DNA of 64,000 bases from NCBI GenBank assembly GCA_947258585.1, contig CAMYIZ010000030.1, forward strand, positions 1 to 64,000, read 5' to 3'. A program made the translations under genes and the position numbers. Shown here in pieces: positions 27,458-37,419 of the stretch. Below the pieces are notes generated by a model that saw only the letters and a program-made list of their open reading frames with translations, was not told the DNA's origin and ran no database searches. Numbering within the stretch: the first letter of the stretch is position 1; each line of letters begins with the position of its first letter. The DNA is from an uncultured Haliea sp. (lineage in GTDB: Bacteria > Pseudomonadota > Gammaproteobacteria > Pseudomonadales > Halieaceae).

Positions 27458-29298
27458 TCAGGGCAGCGCGGAGCAGGACAGGCAGCGCATGTAGAGGTGC
27501 GCCGGGTCGTTCATCTCGGCAAGCATGCGGGCGACGCTGGCCAGGGGCTGCACCAGCTGCTGCACCCCCGCGCCCAGTCCCGGCCACGGCGCAAGCACTC
27601 CGATCCGCGAGGCCAGCTGCTGCAACAGAAGATCCCGTGGCGACAGCGGTTCCTGGACGTACTCCACCTGATAGCCCTCTCCCAGGCCACCCAGCTCGGC
27701 GGCGCTTGCTATCGCTTCGCGCAGGGACCCCAAGTCGTCCACCAGTCCCAGGCGCAGGGCGTCGCTGGCGCTCCACACCTTGCCTTCCGCCAGCTCCAAC
27801 ACCTGCGCCCGCTCGAGACCGCGCCCGGCAGCCACCAGATCCAGGAAACCCTGGTAGGTGAAGTTCACACCGCTGGCCAGGGATTGGGCCACCTGTGGGT
27901 TGAGAGGACGGTCGAAACGCAGCGAGCCGGCGAGACTGGTGGTGCCGACCCCGTCCGTGTGGATGCCGGCGCGATCGAGCAATTGCTCGAACGTGGGAAA
28001 GGCCATGAACACACCGATACTGCCGGTCAGGGTCGCGGGCGTGGCCCATATCTGGTCGGCCTCCGCCGCTATATAGTAGCCCCCCGACGCCGCCAGCGAG
28101 CCCATGGATACCACGACTGGAAGGCCTTGCGCGCGCACCCGGGCCAGCGCCTGGCGAATGCGCTCGGAGGCAAACACGCTGCCGCCACCCGAGTTTACCC
28201 GCAGCACGATAGCCTTGACCCCATCCTGCTCCGCAGTCTGCCGCAGCAGGCGTGCCAGGGAGTCGCCCCCTATGGTTCCCGGCGGTTGCTCCCCGGACAT
28301 GATATTGCCCTCTGCCGTCACCACCGCGACCCGGTCACCGGTGACCGGCTGGAAGCTGACCGGACGCTGGTGAGCGATGTAGCGCTCAAAGACCACGGCT
28401 TCGTAAAAGCCCTCGTCGTCTTCGGCGCCAACCACCTGGATCAGGTAATCGTTGGCATCGGAGCGCACCAGCAGCCGGTCAACCAGGCCCTGCTCCCGGG
28501 CCAGCCGGGCACTGTCACCCCCGGTCTCCGCCAGCAAGCTGTGATAACTGGCTATGAGGCGATCTATCGCCCCCGGCTCCAACTCTCGCCGCTCCTCCAC
28601 CACCGCGGTGTAGCGGCCCCACAAATCCCGCAGCCAACGCTCGGTGAGCGCCTTCTCTTCCGCGGACATGTCGTCACGCAGGAACGGCTCCGCCATGGAC
28701 TTGTGTTCGCCGGCCCGGAACACGTGCATGGAGACCGAGGCTTTCTCCAGCGCTTCACGGAAATGGTTGCGATAGCTGGCAAAGCCCTCCAGGGGCACCG
28801 CACCCATCGGGTTGAGAATGATCTCGTCGGCCTGGCTGGCCAGCAGGTACTGGTCCTGGCTGAAGTAATCCCCCACCGCGATCACCGGCTTGCCACTGGC
28901 CTTGAACACGCTGATGGCCTCGGCGATTTCGAGGTTTTTGCTGATCCCGGAAGACACCAGGTAATCCAGCTCCATGACCAGGGCGGTGATCGCCGGGTCC
29001 CCCGCCGCGTGGCGAATCGCGTCCAGTACGTCGCGCAGCAATACTTCCCGCTCCGTGGGCGCCGGCTCGCCAAGCAGGGCCTGCAGCGGATTGGTGTGGG
29101 ACTTTTCCTCGACCACGGTACCGCCGAGATTCAGCAGCAGGGCCGCCTTCTCCGGCATCGGCTGCTGCCCGCCACTGAAATACAGCACATAGATCAGCCC
29201 CAGAAAAACCAGGAACAGGATGTTTGAAAGCGCCAGGCGGAACCAGGTGAGGCCGGCCCAGAACCCGGAAAAAACACGTCGCAGCAGGGATGGCTTGC

Positions 29299-29302
<4 letters not shown>
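27458..29302 (-). CDS. sppA: signal peptide peptidase SppA (67K type)
   Basis: 614-residue membrane-bound serine protease that digests cleaved signal peptides. N-terminal anchor at about 25-42; two tandem S49 domains. The Lys/Ser dyad is visible: Lys201 in GEHKSMAEPF and Ser406 in LAASGGYY, a spacing close to that of E. coli SppA. It is the last gene of an operon with DUF2069, WrbA and ArsC genes; it overlaps the DUF2069 stop by 4 nt. Convergent with the RND permease (16-nt gap). Confidence 0.94.
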
Positions 29303-30640
<1,338 letters not shown>

Positions 30641-30667
30641 AGCAGGCTCCAGAAAGAGTGGCCGAGC

Positions 30668-30676
30668 ATTATAGCA
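30668..30676 (-). promoter_or_regulatory. extended -10 promoter for the arsC-wrbA-sppA operon
   Basis: On the minus strand, TGCTATAAT is a perfect extended -10 (TGn plus TATAAT). The transcript start would lie about 20 nt before the arsC start codon. No clear -35 element. Confidence 0.5.
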
Positions 30677-30789
30677 AAAGGACTCGCGGTGGAACCGCCA
30701 TCAAATCATGCCATACTTGCGGCCCTGCGCGCCGGAGCTGCACGGCCGGTCGCCGCTCGCCCGTACTGGATCTGAAGGAGCCCCTCGAC

Positions 30790-31224
30790 GTGAGAACCGC
30801 CTGCCTTGCCCTGTTGCTGCTGCTCGCCGGCTGCCAACCGCCCGCCGGCCCCGTCGGCAACGCCGCCCTGCTGGAGAGCCTGCGCGGCCAGTGGGTCGTG
30901 ATCAACTACTGGGCCAAGTGGTGCAAACCCTGTATTGAGGAGATACCGGAACTGAACGCGCTGGACCGGGAGCACGACGACATCACCGTGCTGGGGGTGA
31001 ACTATGACGGGGCCACCGGGGAGGATCTCGCCACCCAGCTGCGGGAACTGCGAGTGGCCTTCCCCACCCTGGAGCAAGACCCGGCGGAGTTACTGGGCCA
31101 GCCCCGCCCCTCGGTATTGCCTACCACGTTTATCATCAACCCCGAGGGGGCACTGGTGCAGGCCCTGATCGGGCCGCAAACCCTGGAGTCACTGCTGGCC
31201 GCCATCCGCGACGGCCAACAGTAG
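30790..31224 (+). CDS. TlpA-like thioredoxin-fold lipoprotein
   Basis: 144 residues with lipobox LLAGC (Cys15) and a TlpA/ResA-type thioredoxin domain: WVVINYWAKWCKPC (Cys45, Cys48), cis-Pro loop in VLPTTFIINPEG. It probably reduces disulfides in the periplasm, for example in cytochrome c maturation or repair. GTG 30790 has AAGGAG 9 nt upstream, which rules out the longer in-frame extension. Convergent with sat. Confidence 0.88.
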   Translation: MRTACLALLLLLAGCQPPAGPVGNAALLESLRGQWVVINYWAKWCKPCIEEIPELNALDREHDDITVLGVNYDGATGEDLATQLRELRVAFPTLEQDPAELLGQPRPSVLPTTFIINPEGALVQALIGPQTLESLLAAIRDGQQ

Positions 31225-31230
31225 GCTTCG

Positions 31231-31253
31231 CCAGAGCCGGTTACAGGCTCTGG
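31231..31253. terminator. bidirectional hairpin between tlpA-like gene and sat
   Basis: CCAGAGCC and GGCTCTGG form a perfect 8-bp stem with a 7-nt loop; it straddles the sat stop codon and lies 7 nt after the tlpA-like stop. No T-run. Confidence 0.5.
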
Positions 31254-32422
31254 TAGTAGTCCATCAGGATCCGCGCCACTTCCGGGCGGGAGAATTCCGG
31301 CGGCGGTGCGACACCGTTGCCCAGCATTTCCCGGACCTTGGTCCCCGACAGCAGCACGAAGTCTTCGGGCGTGTGATCCGGCGCATCGCGCATCATCACT
31401 ACCCGGTCCAGCTTCTTGCTGTAGGCGGTGTGATCGGCGCGGTAAATCTGCAGTTCCAGGGCACCTGCCGGCACTTCCTCATCAAAAATGGTCTGGGCGT
31501 CGAAACCGCCGTAGTAGTCGCCCACGCCGGCGTGGTCGCGGCCGACGATAAGGTGGGAACAGCCGCAATTCTGGCGGAACACCGCGTGCAGCACCGCTTC
31601 CCGCGGGCCGGCGTACAGCATGTCGAAGCCGTAGCCGGTCACCATGACGGTATTGGGCGGGAAGTAGACCTCCACCATTTTGCGAATGGAGGCGTCGCGG
31701 ACATCGGCGGGAATGTCGCCCGGCTTCAGCTTGCCCAGCAGCATGTGGATCAGGACACCGTCCGCGTCCAGGTCCTCCATTGCCATGCGGCACAGTTCCT
31801 CGTGGGCGCGGTGCATGGGGTTGCGGGTCTGGAAGGCAACAACGGTGTTCCAGCCACGGGCGGCGATTTCCTCACGGATCTGCACCGCAGTGCGGAAGGT
31901 ATCCGGGAACTCTTCCGGGAAGTAGGAGAAGTTCAGCACCTCGACGGGCCCCGACAGCAGGGTGCGCCCGAGGCTCTTGAACGTCGCGACGCCGGGGTGC
32001 TGCGGGTCCAGGGTGCGGAACACTTTCTCGGCGATGAAATCGATCTGCTCATCGCTGACCGTTTCGACCGCCTCCACATCCATGATCGCGAGTACGGGGT
32101 TGCCCTCGACATTGGGGTCGCGCAGGGCTATACGGCCGCCCGCTGCCACCGCGGTGGACTCGGTCAGGTTGACGATAGGCACCGGCCAGAACAAGCCGTC
32201 CACCGTCTGCAGCTTGGCGGCGACACTCAGGCTGTCGGCCAGGTTCATGTAGCCGCTGAGGGGGTTGAAGTACCCCGCACCCAACATGACGGCATTGGCG
32301 GCGGCGGCCGAATTGAGCAGCAGGGACGGCAGTTGCTCCGCCTCCTGCAGCAGCGCGGCGCGGCGCGCATCGTCGGCCACATACAGGGGTAGCAGCTCCG
32401 CAGAGCCGTGAGGTTTGATCAT
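31241..32422 (-). CDS. sat: sulfate adenylyltransferase (ATP sulfurylase, Sat type)
   Basis: 393-residue homo-oligomeric ATP sulfurylase that makes adenosine 5'-phosphosulfate (APS) from sulfate and ATP. The nucleotide motifs FQTRNPMHRAHEEL and IVGRDHAGVGDYYGGFDAQ are present. ATG 32422 gives the usual Sat N-terminus (IKPHGS) and has GGAG 6 nt upstream; ATG 32443 is a longer alternative. It follows cysC by about 28 nt, so APS would be phosphorylated to PAPS by the neighbour. The Sat type is unlike the CysDN of enterics. Confidence 0.93.
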   Translation of the reverse strand: MIKPHGSAELLPLYVADDARRAALLQEAEQLPSLLLNSAAAANAVMLGAGYFNPLSGYMNLADSLSVAAKLQTVDGLFWPVPIVNLTESTAVAAGGRIALRDPNVEGNPVLAIMDVEAVETVSDEQIDFIAEKVFRTLDPQHPGVATFKSLGRTLLSGPVEVLNFSYFPEEFPDTFRTAVQIREEIAARGWNTVVAFQTRNPMHRAHEELCRMAMEDLDADGVLIHMLLGKLKPGDIPADVRDASIRKMVEVYFPPNTVMVTGYGFDMLYAGPREAVLHAVFRQNCGCSHLIVGRDHAGVGDYYGGFDAQTIFDEEVPAGALELQIYRADHTAYSKKLDRVVMMRDAPDHTPEDFVLLSGTKVREMLGNGVAPPPEFSRPEVARILMDYYQSL

Positions 32423-32449
32423 GGTGTTCTCCGTGTCAGTCATTGTGGC

Positions 32450-33067
32450 TCAGGCCTTGATGATGCCGCGCTCGCGCAGCAGGGCCAGGATCTCCTCCAC
32501 TTCTTCATCCAGGCTCTGCTGGTCGGAATGAAGGTGGACTTCGGGCTTGAACGGCGCCTCGTAGGGGTCGTCGATACCGGTAAAGTTCTTGATTTCGCCG
32601 GCCCGGGCTTTCTTGTACAGGCCCTTGGGATCGCGGGCCTCCGCCGCTTCCAGCGGGCAATCGACAAATACCTCGATAAAATCCATGCCGGCCGCCTCGT
32701 GCAGTTCGCGCACCTGGTTGCGATCGCTGGCGTAGGGACTGATAAAGCTGCTGAGGGCTATGATACCGGTGTCCACGAACAGCTTGGCGATCTCGCCGAT
32801 GCGGCGGATGTTCTCGGTGCGGTCCTCGGCAGTAAAGCCGAGGTTGCGGTTGATCCCCAGCCGCACGTTGTCCCCGTCCAGGCGGTAGGCCAGAACGCCC
32901 AGTTCGTTGAGCCGGCCCTCCAGCTCCACCGCGACCGTGCTTTTGCCGCTGCCGGACAGACCGGTAAACCACAGAGTGGCGCCCTTGTGACCCAGCAGGC
33001 GCTGCCGGTGCTCGCGGGTAATGTCACCTTCGTGCCAGTGAACGTTGGTTGCCTTTTGTTGTGCCAT
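32450..33067 (-). CDS. cysC: adenylylsulfate (APS) kinase
   Basis: 205-residue kinase that phosphorylates APS to PAPS. P-loop GLSGSGKS at 36-43, LDGDNVRLGINRNLGF, and the lid segment FIEVFVDCPLEAAEARDPKGLYKKARAGEI. ATG 33067 gives a start like that of E. coli CysC; ATG 33088 is 7 codons longer. It is encoded between sat and a sulfotransferase, making this a complete PAPS-supply-and-use cluster. Confidence 0.93.
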   Translation of the reverse strand: MAQQKATNVHWHEGDITREHRQRLLGHKGATLWFTGLSGSGKSTVAVELEGRLNELGVLAYRLDGDNVRLGINRNLGFTAEDRTENIRRIGEIAKLFVDTGIIALSSFISPYASDRNQVRELHEAAGMDFIEVFVDCPLEAAEARDPKGLYKKARAGEIKNFTGIDDPYEAPFKPEVHLHSDQQSLDEEVEEILALLRERGIIKA

Positions 33068-33140
33068 AGCGGTGCTCTCGTGCTCCATGTAGTGGGCGAC
33101 CGGTTACTCCGGGCCCGGGTTGTCTGCTTCCGCCCACCAG

Positions 33141-34310
33141 TCAGGGCGTGATAAAGGCCTCGCGGTAGCCCCGGAACTGCGCCTTCAACCCCGCTTCGGT
33201 GAAGCCGAACTGTTCCAGCGTGTAGGCGTGGGCAGGCCGCAGTTCCCGGCGGTTGAAATCCTGCCAGCGCGCCATTTCGGTGCTGGCCTCGGGCGTCAGG
33301 TCCATGCCGAGGAAATCGTACACCCGGGCGATTTCCACCAGTGGCTGGCTGACTGTGTCCTTGAACCAGAGATCCAGGAACCGGTCCTCACCCACCTGCT
33401 GGCGAACCTCCAGGGTGTGCTGCAAGCCACGGGCAAACTTGCGTGCCCACTGCTTGCCCACAGCCACCGGGTCGGCAGAATCCGAGTACACCATCCACAC
33501 ATTGGCGATCATACTGGCCAGGGAGGGGATGGTCTCGACCGGATCCCGGTGGGATTGTACTACACGTGCGTCGGGAAAGACCTTGAACACGAGATCCATA
33601 TAGTGCAGGTGGTGAGGGGCCTTCAGTGCCCAGCGTTCACCCTGCTGCCCGCTGCGCTTCTTCTGCCACTGCAGGAACTGCAGCAGCAGCTTCAGGTACT
33701 CGTAACCGATGGTGTGGTTCTGGGCCTCTACCCAGGCATCGAAGCTGGGAACGTTGGCCAGGGCCTGGATATTGAAGCTGTAAAAGGACTGCTCGAGAAG
33801 CATGATGTCCTCGTCCGGCTCCATTGCATCCAGCGGGTGCACCGAGAGCAGGTCGGGATTGCTGTCGATCATCATTTTCACTTCAGCCTTGCCATCGGCG
33901 ATCCGGCGGTCGCCCGCGGCGGTGAAATCCCAGTCGAGGTCGGGACAGGGATAGCGGGTCTCGTACCAGAGCGGCGCATACATGCGATGATCGGCAGCAA
34001 TGGTGCGGTGCAGCATGGTAGTGCCGGTGCGCGGCAGGCCGACAATCACCAGCGGGGCAACGATCTCCTCGTCGCGAATCTCGGGGTGCCGGCGCAGCCA
34101 CTCCTGCACCCGCAAGCGGGTGCTGAGGATATCCAGCATCCGCTGGTACATCGCCGGCCGGCCGATGGCGTTGAGATCGGCCTCGTGCTCCAGCGACCAC
34201 AACAACCGCTCCAGCGGCTCGCGATAGCTGTCATCGCCAAAATCCTGCAGGCCATCCACGGCCCGGGCAGCGGCAACCAGCTCATCGGCGTCCAGGCGGA
34301 TATCAGTCAC
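33141..34310 (-). CDS. PAPS-dependent sulfotransferase family protein
   Basis: 389-residue cytosolic-type sulfotransferase (Sulfotransferase_3-like). The PAPS 5'-phosphate loop GLPRTGTT is at 91-98, and the 3'-phosphate segment VVQSHRDPVETIPS comes later. GTG 34310 is chosen because AAGGAG lies 9 nt upstream and because it gives a normal 8-nt overlap with the upstream gene; the longer TTG start would not. Lying next to sat and cysC, it very likely uses their PAPS; the acceptor may be a small hydroxylated lipid or steroid, but this is unknown. Confidence 0.88.
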   Translation of the reverse strand: MTDIRLDADELVAAARAVDGLQDFGDDSYREPLERLLWSLEHEADLNAIGRPAMYQRMLDILSTRLRVQEWLRRHPEIRDEEIVAPLVIVGLPRTGTTMLHRTIAADHRMYAPLWYETRYPCPDLDWDFTAAGDRRIADGKAEVKMMIDSNPDLLSVHPLDAMEPDEDIMLLEQSFYSFNIQALANVPSFDAWVEAQNHTIGYEYLKLLLQFLQWQKKRSGQQGERWALKAPHHLHYMDLVFKVFPDARVVQSHRDPVETIPSLASMIANVWMVYSDSADPVAVGKQWARKFARGLQHTLEVRQQVGEDRFLDLWFKDTVSQPLVEIARVYDFLGMDLTPEASTEMARWQDFNRRELRPAHAYTLEQFGFTEAGLKAQFRGYREAFITP

Positions 34311-35427
34311 GGCGAGCAGCTCCTTCAGCAATCAATGAGTCCAATGCGACCACCCGCGTCGTCACCGGCGGGTAGTCCGTCGCTTCCACATAGCGCAACA
34401 GCATGGCCCCGCACTCGTGTCCGGCGGTGTCCAGCCAGTTGGGAAACGCCGCCCCGGGATCGCGACCAGCCACCACGATACACACCCGCCCATCGGATGC
34501 CAGCCGCGCGCTGCTGCGGTTCAGGTGAATGCGGTGAAAACGGTAGTCCAGGGATTCCATCCAGAAGTTGGAGAGCTGGAAATTCCAGGTACGACACTCC
34601 TGCGGGGGCGTGAATTCAATTACCAGCGCCTCCTCGGCCGCCAGCTGCCAATAGCTGTTGTGGTAGTAGATGGCCGGATCACCGCCCGCGCGCAGGCACA
34701 TTTGCTGATCGTTGGGTGGCAGCTGATTGATGTGGGCCGCAAACCCCAGCATCCACTGCCGGAACAGGCCTGCGGTGCCGCTGATGAAGGGCACCACCCG
34801 CCCCATCTGGGCCGCGAACTGCGCCGGGTCCAGCACCGCCTCGCCGCGCGGATCCAGGCATTCGATGCGCAGCTCGATCTTGCGCTCCCGCAGCCGGTCG
34901 CGGAAGGTCTGGCGCACCAGGATATTGTCGGATTCCGGGGTCATCGGCAGCCAGTTGCCAGGCTGGGGCGTGGCACTGACCAGCAGCTCGAAATTCCCGT
35001 CCGGGCCCAGCTCCAGCTCGGCCAGGGTCACGTGCCCGGTGGGCGCCATGTCGCCCTGGCCGGCGAAGGAGCCGGCCTTGGTTTCAATACTGAGGTACTC
35101 GGCCCGGCCGGCGTTGCCGGTAATCCGGTAGCTGCAGCGACCGTCGATTGCGCAGTTCTGATAGTAATTGTCCGGGTTGTCATTGCCGATCTTGGCGGTT
35201 TCGTGGGACAGGGAATAGAACTGGGGGCAGAAAGGGTCGCTGAACTCCAGGTGCTTTTCCAGGCTGAGCCGCAGCAGGCGGGTAAGGTAGCGAAAGCCCT
35301 CGGCGCGGGTGAGGTCATCGGCAGGCGCGCCGGCAGCGAGGATTTCGGCGCCGGCGCTCTTCAGGGACTCGCAGAAATCCAGCCAAAGCTGGCCACTGCG
35401 CAGGGATTCCAGATCCGTTTCCGACAT
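34303..35427 (-). CDS. DUF1214-like domain protein
   Basis: 374 residues without a signal peptide. The C-terminal half (about 200-350) resembles DUF1214: CRTWNFQLSNFWMESLDY and DPGAAFPNWLDTAGHECG are typical of that beta-rich domain. The N-terminal 90 residues are helical. Function unknown. The sulfotransferase start lies within its end (8-nt overlap), so the two are translationally coupled and may act on the same molecule. Confidence 0.7.
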   Translation of the reverse strand: MSETDLESLRSGQLWLDFCESLKSAGAEILAAGAPADDLTRAEGFRYLTRLLRLSLEKHLEFSDPFCPQFYSLSHETAKIGNDNPDNYYQNCAIDGRCSYRITGNAGRAEYLSIETKAGSFAGQGDMAPTGHVTLAELELGPDGNFELLVSATPQPGNWLPMTPESDNILVRQTFRDRLRERKIELRIECLDPRGEAVLDPAQFAAQMGRVVPFISGTAGLFRQWMLGFAAHINQLPPNDQQMCLRAGGDPAIYYHNSYWQLAAEEALVIEFTPPQECRTWNFQLSNFWMESLDYRFHRIHLNRSSARLASDGRVCIVVAGRDPGAAFPNWLDTAGHECGAMLLRYVEATDYPPVTTRVVALDSLIAEGAARRD

Positions 35428-35524
35428 TGTCTTTATGCTCTCCGTAGATGGGCCAGTAAACCTGTGGCAGCGCCCAGTGTGGCAAACCCGGAGCCGGGAC
35501 ACATCACCCGTCAGGGTGATTCCG

Positions 35525-35701
35525 CTACAGGTAGAAATCCAGCAGCGACAGCACGAGCATGACACCGACGAGGGGTATGAGCCAGCGCCGCATTCGCGCC
35601 ATGCGCTCAGGGTCGGCCGGGCGGGCGAACCGCTCGCCCAGAAAGACCATCAGGGCAACGCTGCCAAAGACAAACAACAACAGCATCAACAAATTGTGCA
35701 C
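35525..35701 (-). CDS. 58-residue small membrane protein
   Basis: A short ORF starting at GTG 35701 behind GGGAG (5-nt spacing). It predicts two membrane helices (residues about 3-21 and 41-57) joined by an Arg-rich cytoplasmic loop (ERFARPADPERMARMRRW). It lies between the epimerase (41 nt upstream) and the DUF1214 gene (97 nt downstream) on the same strand. I do not recognise a family. Confidence 0.6.
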   Translation of the reverse strand: MHNLLMLLLFVFGSVALMVFLGERFARPADPERMARMRRWLIPLVGVMLVLSLLDFYL

Positions 35702-35742
35702 GGATTCTCCCGCCAGAGGGCGCCGACACTCGACGCCGACAG

Positions 35743-36675
35743 TTAACGACCCGGTTCGAGGAGCTGTGGCGACAGGGCGGCCACCATATTGCGTACCCCC
35801 TCGCGCCAGTCCACCCGGGTGGGCCCGATCAGTTCGTGCATGCGCGTGGTGTCTATGGCCAGGCTGCCAAAGGCCTGCGGGTTGTCCCGGAATTCCGGAA
35901 CCAGGCCGGTGAGTTCCCGCAACCAGCCGCACCAGTCCTCAATACTGACCGCCTGGGAACCGCCAAAGTTCACCGTGGTGGCCTCGGTGCTGGCGGCCGC
36001 CAGCAGCAGCGGCAACTTTTCTATGTAGTCGTCCGTATGCAGGAGGTTATAACTGTTGGGGCGATCCGGATGGACGTCAATCGGCATGCCCTGCTCCATC
36101 ATCAACAGATGATACCAGGGCCAGCCACCGTTGTTGCCATAGGGCACACTCAGGCGGGCAATGGTGGCCGGGATGCCGAACTGCCTGGCGGTGAACCGGC
36201 AGACGGTCTCGGCGGCAATCTTGCTGATGCTGTAGGTGGGAAACATGACCCGGTGGTTGTCCCCCAGTGGCGCGTCCTCCGCCCGGGGCTCCTGCCCGGC
36301 GTACTGGTACACCGCCGTTGAAGAAAGGTGCAGGAAGGCTTTTGCCTGGCGGCAGTGCACCATCAGCCGGCCCAGGCCCTCGGCATTGGCCGCCAGGTCA
36401 TAGTCAAAGCTGTCGGTCTTGACCACGGCAAAATTCAACACATAGTCGAAATCCGCCGGCAGGCCGGTCAGCGCATCCGGATCCGCGAGGTCCGCCTGCA
36501 GACAGCGCACACCCTGCCCTTCCAGCGCCGTGCGTCCGGCGGGGTCGCTGAATCGCGCCAGCGCCGTGATCTCCGCCTGTCCCGACCAGGCCGCGATAAC
36601 CGGGGCCGCAACCTGGCCCGTGGGGCCGGTGATCAGGATTTTACTGCCGGCGATAGTGACTGGCTTGACTGGCAT
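35743..36675 (-). CDS. NAD-dependent epimerase/dehydratase family protein
   Basis: 310-residue extended SDR. The Rossmann motif GPTGQV (about 17-22, a GxxGxx variant) is followed by the LSSTAVYQY Ser region and the Tyr-x3-Lys in YSISK. It probably acts on a nucleotide sugar or a hydroxy-lipid; no sugar-pathway genes are adjacent. Its place upstream of the small membrane protein, DUF1214 protein and sulfotransferase on the same strand suggests one long transcript. Confidence 0.8.
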   Translation of the reverse strand: MPVKPVTIAGSKILITGPTGQVAAPVIAAWSGQAEITALARFSDPAGRTALEGQGVRCLQADLADPDALTGLPADFDYVLNFAVVKTDSFDYDLAANAEGLGRLMVHCRQAKAFLHLSSTAVYQYAGQEPRAEDAPLGDNHRVMFPTYSISKIAAETVCRFTARQFGIPATIARLSVPYGNNGGWPWYHLLMMEQGMPIDVHPDRPNSYNLLHTDDYIEKLPLLLAAASTEATTVNFGGSQAVSIEDWCGWLRELTGLVPEFRDNPQAFGSLAIDTTRMHELIGPTRVDWREGVRNMVAALSPQLLEPGR

Positions 36676-36751
36676 AGGACACCTGCGAAATGAGTGATAG
36701 TGACGCCAGTCTAGCGCAGACCGGCGTCACGGTACTCACCCATTCGGGGGA

Positions 36752-37399
36752 TCAGTCGTCCTCGCGATCCGGCAGCACGCGGTAGATGTCGGAAATCTTC
36801 TCGGGGCCGCTGACCGTGCACTTCAGGTCATTGATCAGGCCGTCCCTGAGACTGTACACCCAGCCGTGCACGGACAGGGGCTGGCCGCGACTCCAGGCAT
36901 TCTGGACGATGGTAGTGTGGCAGACATTGGACACCTGGCTGATGACATTGAGTTCGCACAGCAGATTGACCCGATCGTCGTCATTGTCCAGGGCGGCGAT
37001 GCGCCGCCGATGGCGCTGCTGCACATCCTTGATATTGCGCAGCCAGTTATCGATCAAGCCGTTGTCGCGGTTCTCAAAGGCTGCCCGCACCCCGCCACAA
37101 TTGTAGTGTCCCACGACCAGAACATGCTTGATCCTGAGCACGTCCACGGCGTACTGCAGTACCGTCAGGCAGTTGAAATCCGTATGCACGACCATATTCG
37201 CGACGTTGCGGTGCACGAAGACTTCACCCGGCAACAGGCCGACGATCTGGTTGGCGGGCACACGGCTGTCCGAGCAACCGATCCACAGGTATTCGGGCGC
37301 CTGCTGGTTGGCCAGTTTCTCAAAAAAATCCGGGTCGGTGGTTTTGACGCTCTGCGCCCAGGCGCGGTTGTTGGCAAACAGCTCATCGATACTTTTCAA
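36752..37399 (-). CDS. can: beta-class carbonic anhydrase
   Basis: 215 residues. Zinc and active-site residues fall at the same numbers as E. coli Can: Cys42, Asp44, His98, Cys101 (GCSDSRVPANQI, GHYNCGGV). It interconverts CO2 and bicarbonate. The start appears to be TTG 37399, giving the family's KSIDELFANN N-terminus; the SD is weak. It lies 20 nt after the GGDEF-like gene on the same strand. Confidence 0.94.
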   Translation of the reverse strand: MKSIDELFANNRAWAQSVKTTDPDFFEKLANQQAPEYLWIGCSDSRVPANQIVGLLPGEVFVHRNVANMVVHTDFNCLTVLQYAVDVLRIKHVLVVGHYNCGGVRAAFENRDNGLIDNWLRNIKDVQQRHRRRIAALDNDDDRVNLLCELNVISQVSNVCHTTIVQNAWSRGQPLSVHGWVYSLRDGLINDLKCTVSGPEKISDIYRVLPDREDD

Positions 37400-37419
37400 G
37401 ACTTGGCAGACTCCAGCTG

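Noticed and set aside
27497-29227. 576-codon plus-strand ORF opposite sppA
   Set aside because: Shadow of sppA, whose catalytic residues are all present on the other strand.
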